From contig NZ_LAYY01000010.1 in the NCBI RefSeq assembly GCF_000986785.1, positions 96,898 to 160,897 on the forward strand: a DNA stretch of 64,000 nt. The letters are read 5' to 3'. Below the pieces are notes generated by a model, which saw only the letters and a program-made list of their open reading frames with translations, had not been told where the DNA came from and did no database searches. Shown piece by piece: positions 63,703 to 64,000 of this stretch. The position numbers and the translations under genes were made by a program. The DNA comes from Mesobacillus campisalis (lineage in GTDB: Bacteria; Bacillota; Bacilli; Bacillales; Cytobacillaceae). The stretch's first letter is position 1; each line of letters starts with the position of its first letter.

Positions 63703-64000
63703 TCAGACTTTATCTATACTATCCACAAACTTCTTCGCAGCACGCGATAATGGAACATTTTTTAAATAGCATATACCAATACTCCTTTTTGGAATTTCCT
63801 CTTCCAGCCTTATTTCGTATAAATCTCCTCTTTCCAAATAATGCCTTGAAAACTCTTTTATTACACAAGAAATGCCTAAATTGGCCTTTGTGAATTCTAA
63901 AACTAAGTCATATGACCCAAGTTCAAACACAGGTGAAAGATGAAAGCCCCTCTTTTTAAAGAAATTTTCTACAAACATACGTGAATTCGATTTCTTTTCT
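63703..64000 (-). CDS. LysR-type transcriptional regulator, C-terminal part (cut by window end)
   Basis: The frame stays open to base 64000, so only the last 98 or so residues are present. NSRMFVENFFKKRGF and ELGSYDLVLEFTKANLGISCV match the effector-binding domain of LysR regulators, and VPLSRAAKKFVDSI is the usual C-terminal helix. The DNA-binding domain and start are outside the window, so the regulated genes cannot be inferred. Confidence 0.82.
   Translation of the reverse strand, partial: EKKSNSRMFVENFFKKRGFHLSPVFELGSYDLVLEFTKANLGISCVIKEFSRHYLERGDLYEIRLEEEIPKRSIGICYLKNVPLSRAAKKFVDSIDKV

Overview
The window looks like chromosomal DNA from Bacillus sensu lato (Bacillaceae, Firmicutes): strong AGGAGG-type ribosome binding sites, GTG and TTG starts, many hairpin terminators followed by T runs, and close relatives of Bacillus genes (pdxK, yojF-bshB2, bmrA, niaP, rsbQP, yhfW, yuzA, pepT, gdhA, ahpCF). 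The host appears to be a facultative anaerobe able to reduce N2O. No tRNA, rRNA, CRISPR array, phage or transposase gene was seen.

Layout. 0-3.5 kb: a TIR-type dispersed repeat, fdhD (-), pdxK (+), yojF-bshB2 (+). 3.6-10.7 kb: a clade II nos cluster (nosC-like cytochrome, nosZ, nosB-like, nosD, nosY, nosF, and a YtkA/SurA-like lipoprotein where nosL might be expected), preceded by an Fnr-like box. 11-16 kb: PQQ-type sugar dehydrogenase, HAD phosphatase, AlkD-like protein, a second TIR repeat, bmrA. 16-25.5 kb: YjiH transporter, duplicated P-loop ATPase, ybaK, Rieske oxidoreductase, TrxB-like flavoprotein, malP-pgmB. 25.6-36.5 kb: a mini haem-copper-oxidase-like protein, secreted M6-like protease, niaP, purU, pepT, codBA behind a PyrR-type attenuator, gdhA. 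36.5-38.7 kb: an actin-type partition cassette (ParR-like, ParM-like, iterated centromere-like DNA). 38.7-48.8 kb: azoR, MFS efflux pump, YebC/YeeI-type regulator, TraB protein, BCCT carrier, YpfJ metallopeptidase, Gfo/Idh oxidoreductase, subtilase. 49-52.6 kb: fixABCX. 52.7-64 kb: DUF3298 protein, FAD oxidoreductase, ferritin-like protein, a frameshifted membrane-protein gene, yuzA, rsbQP, second BCCT carrier, PerR-boxed ahpCF, a membrane protein, and the 3' part of a LysR-type regulator cut by the window end.

How the genes work together: nos gives anaerobic N2O respiration; FixABCX can pass electrons between NADH, ferredoxin and quinone; malP-pgmB brings maltose into glycolysis; codBA salvages cytosine under apparent PyrR control; AhpCF, AzoR, bacillithiol synthesis and RsbQP handle oxidative, electrophile and energy stress.

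The most unusual signals are (1) a ParM/ParR-like pair on what looks like a chromosome, with eleven GTNNAC motifs at 8/12/20-bp steps upstream; (2) private repeat arrays, two with an exact 21-bp period, in every long gap between convergent genes here; and (3) several families of dispersed hairpin elements.
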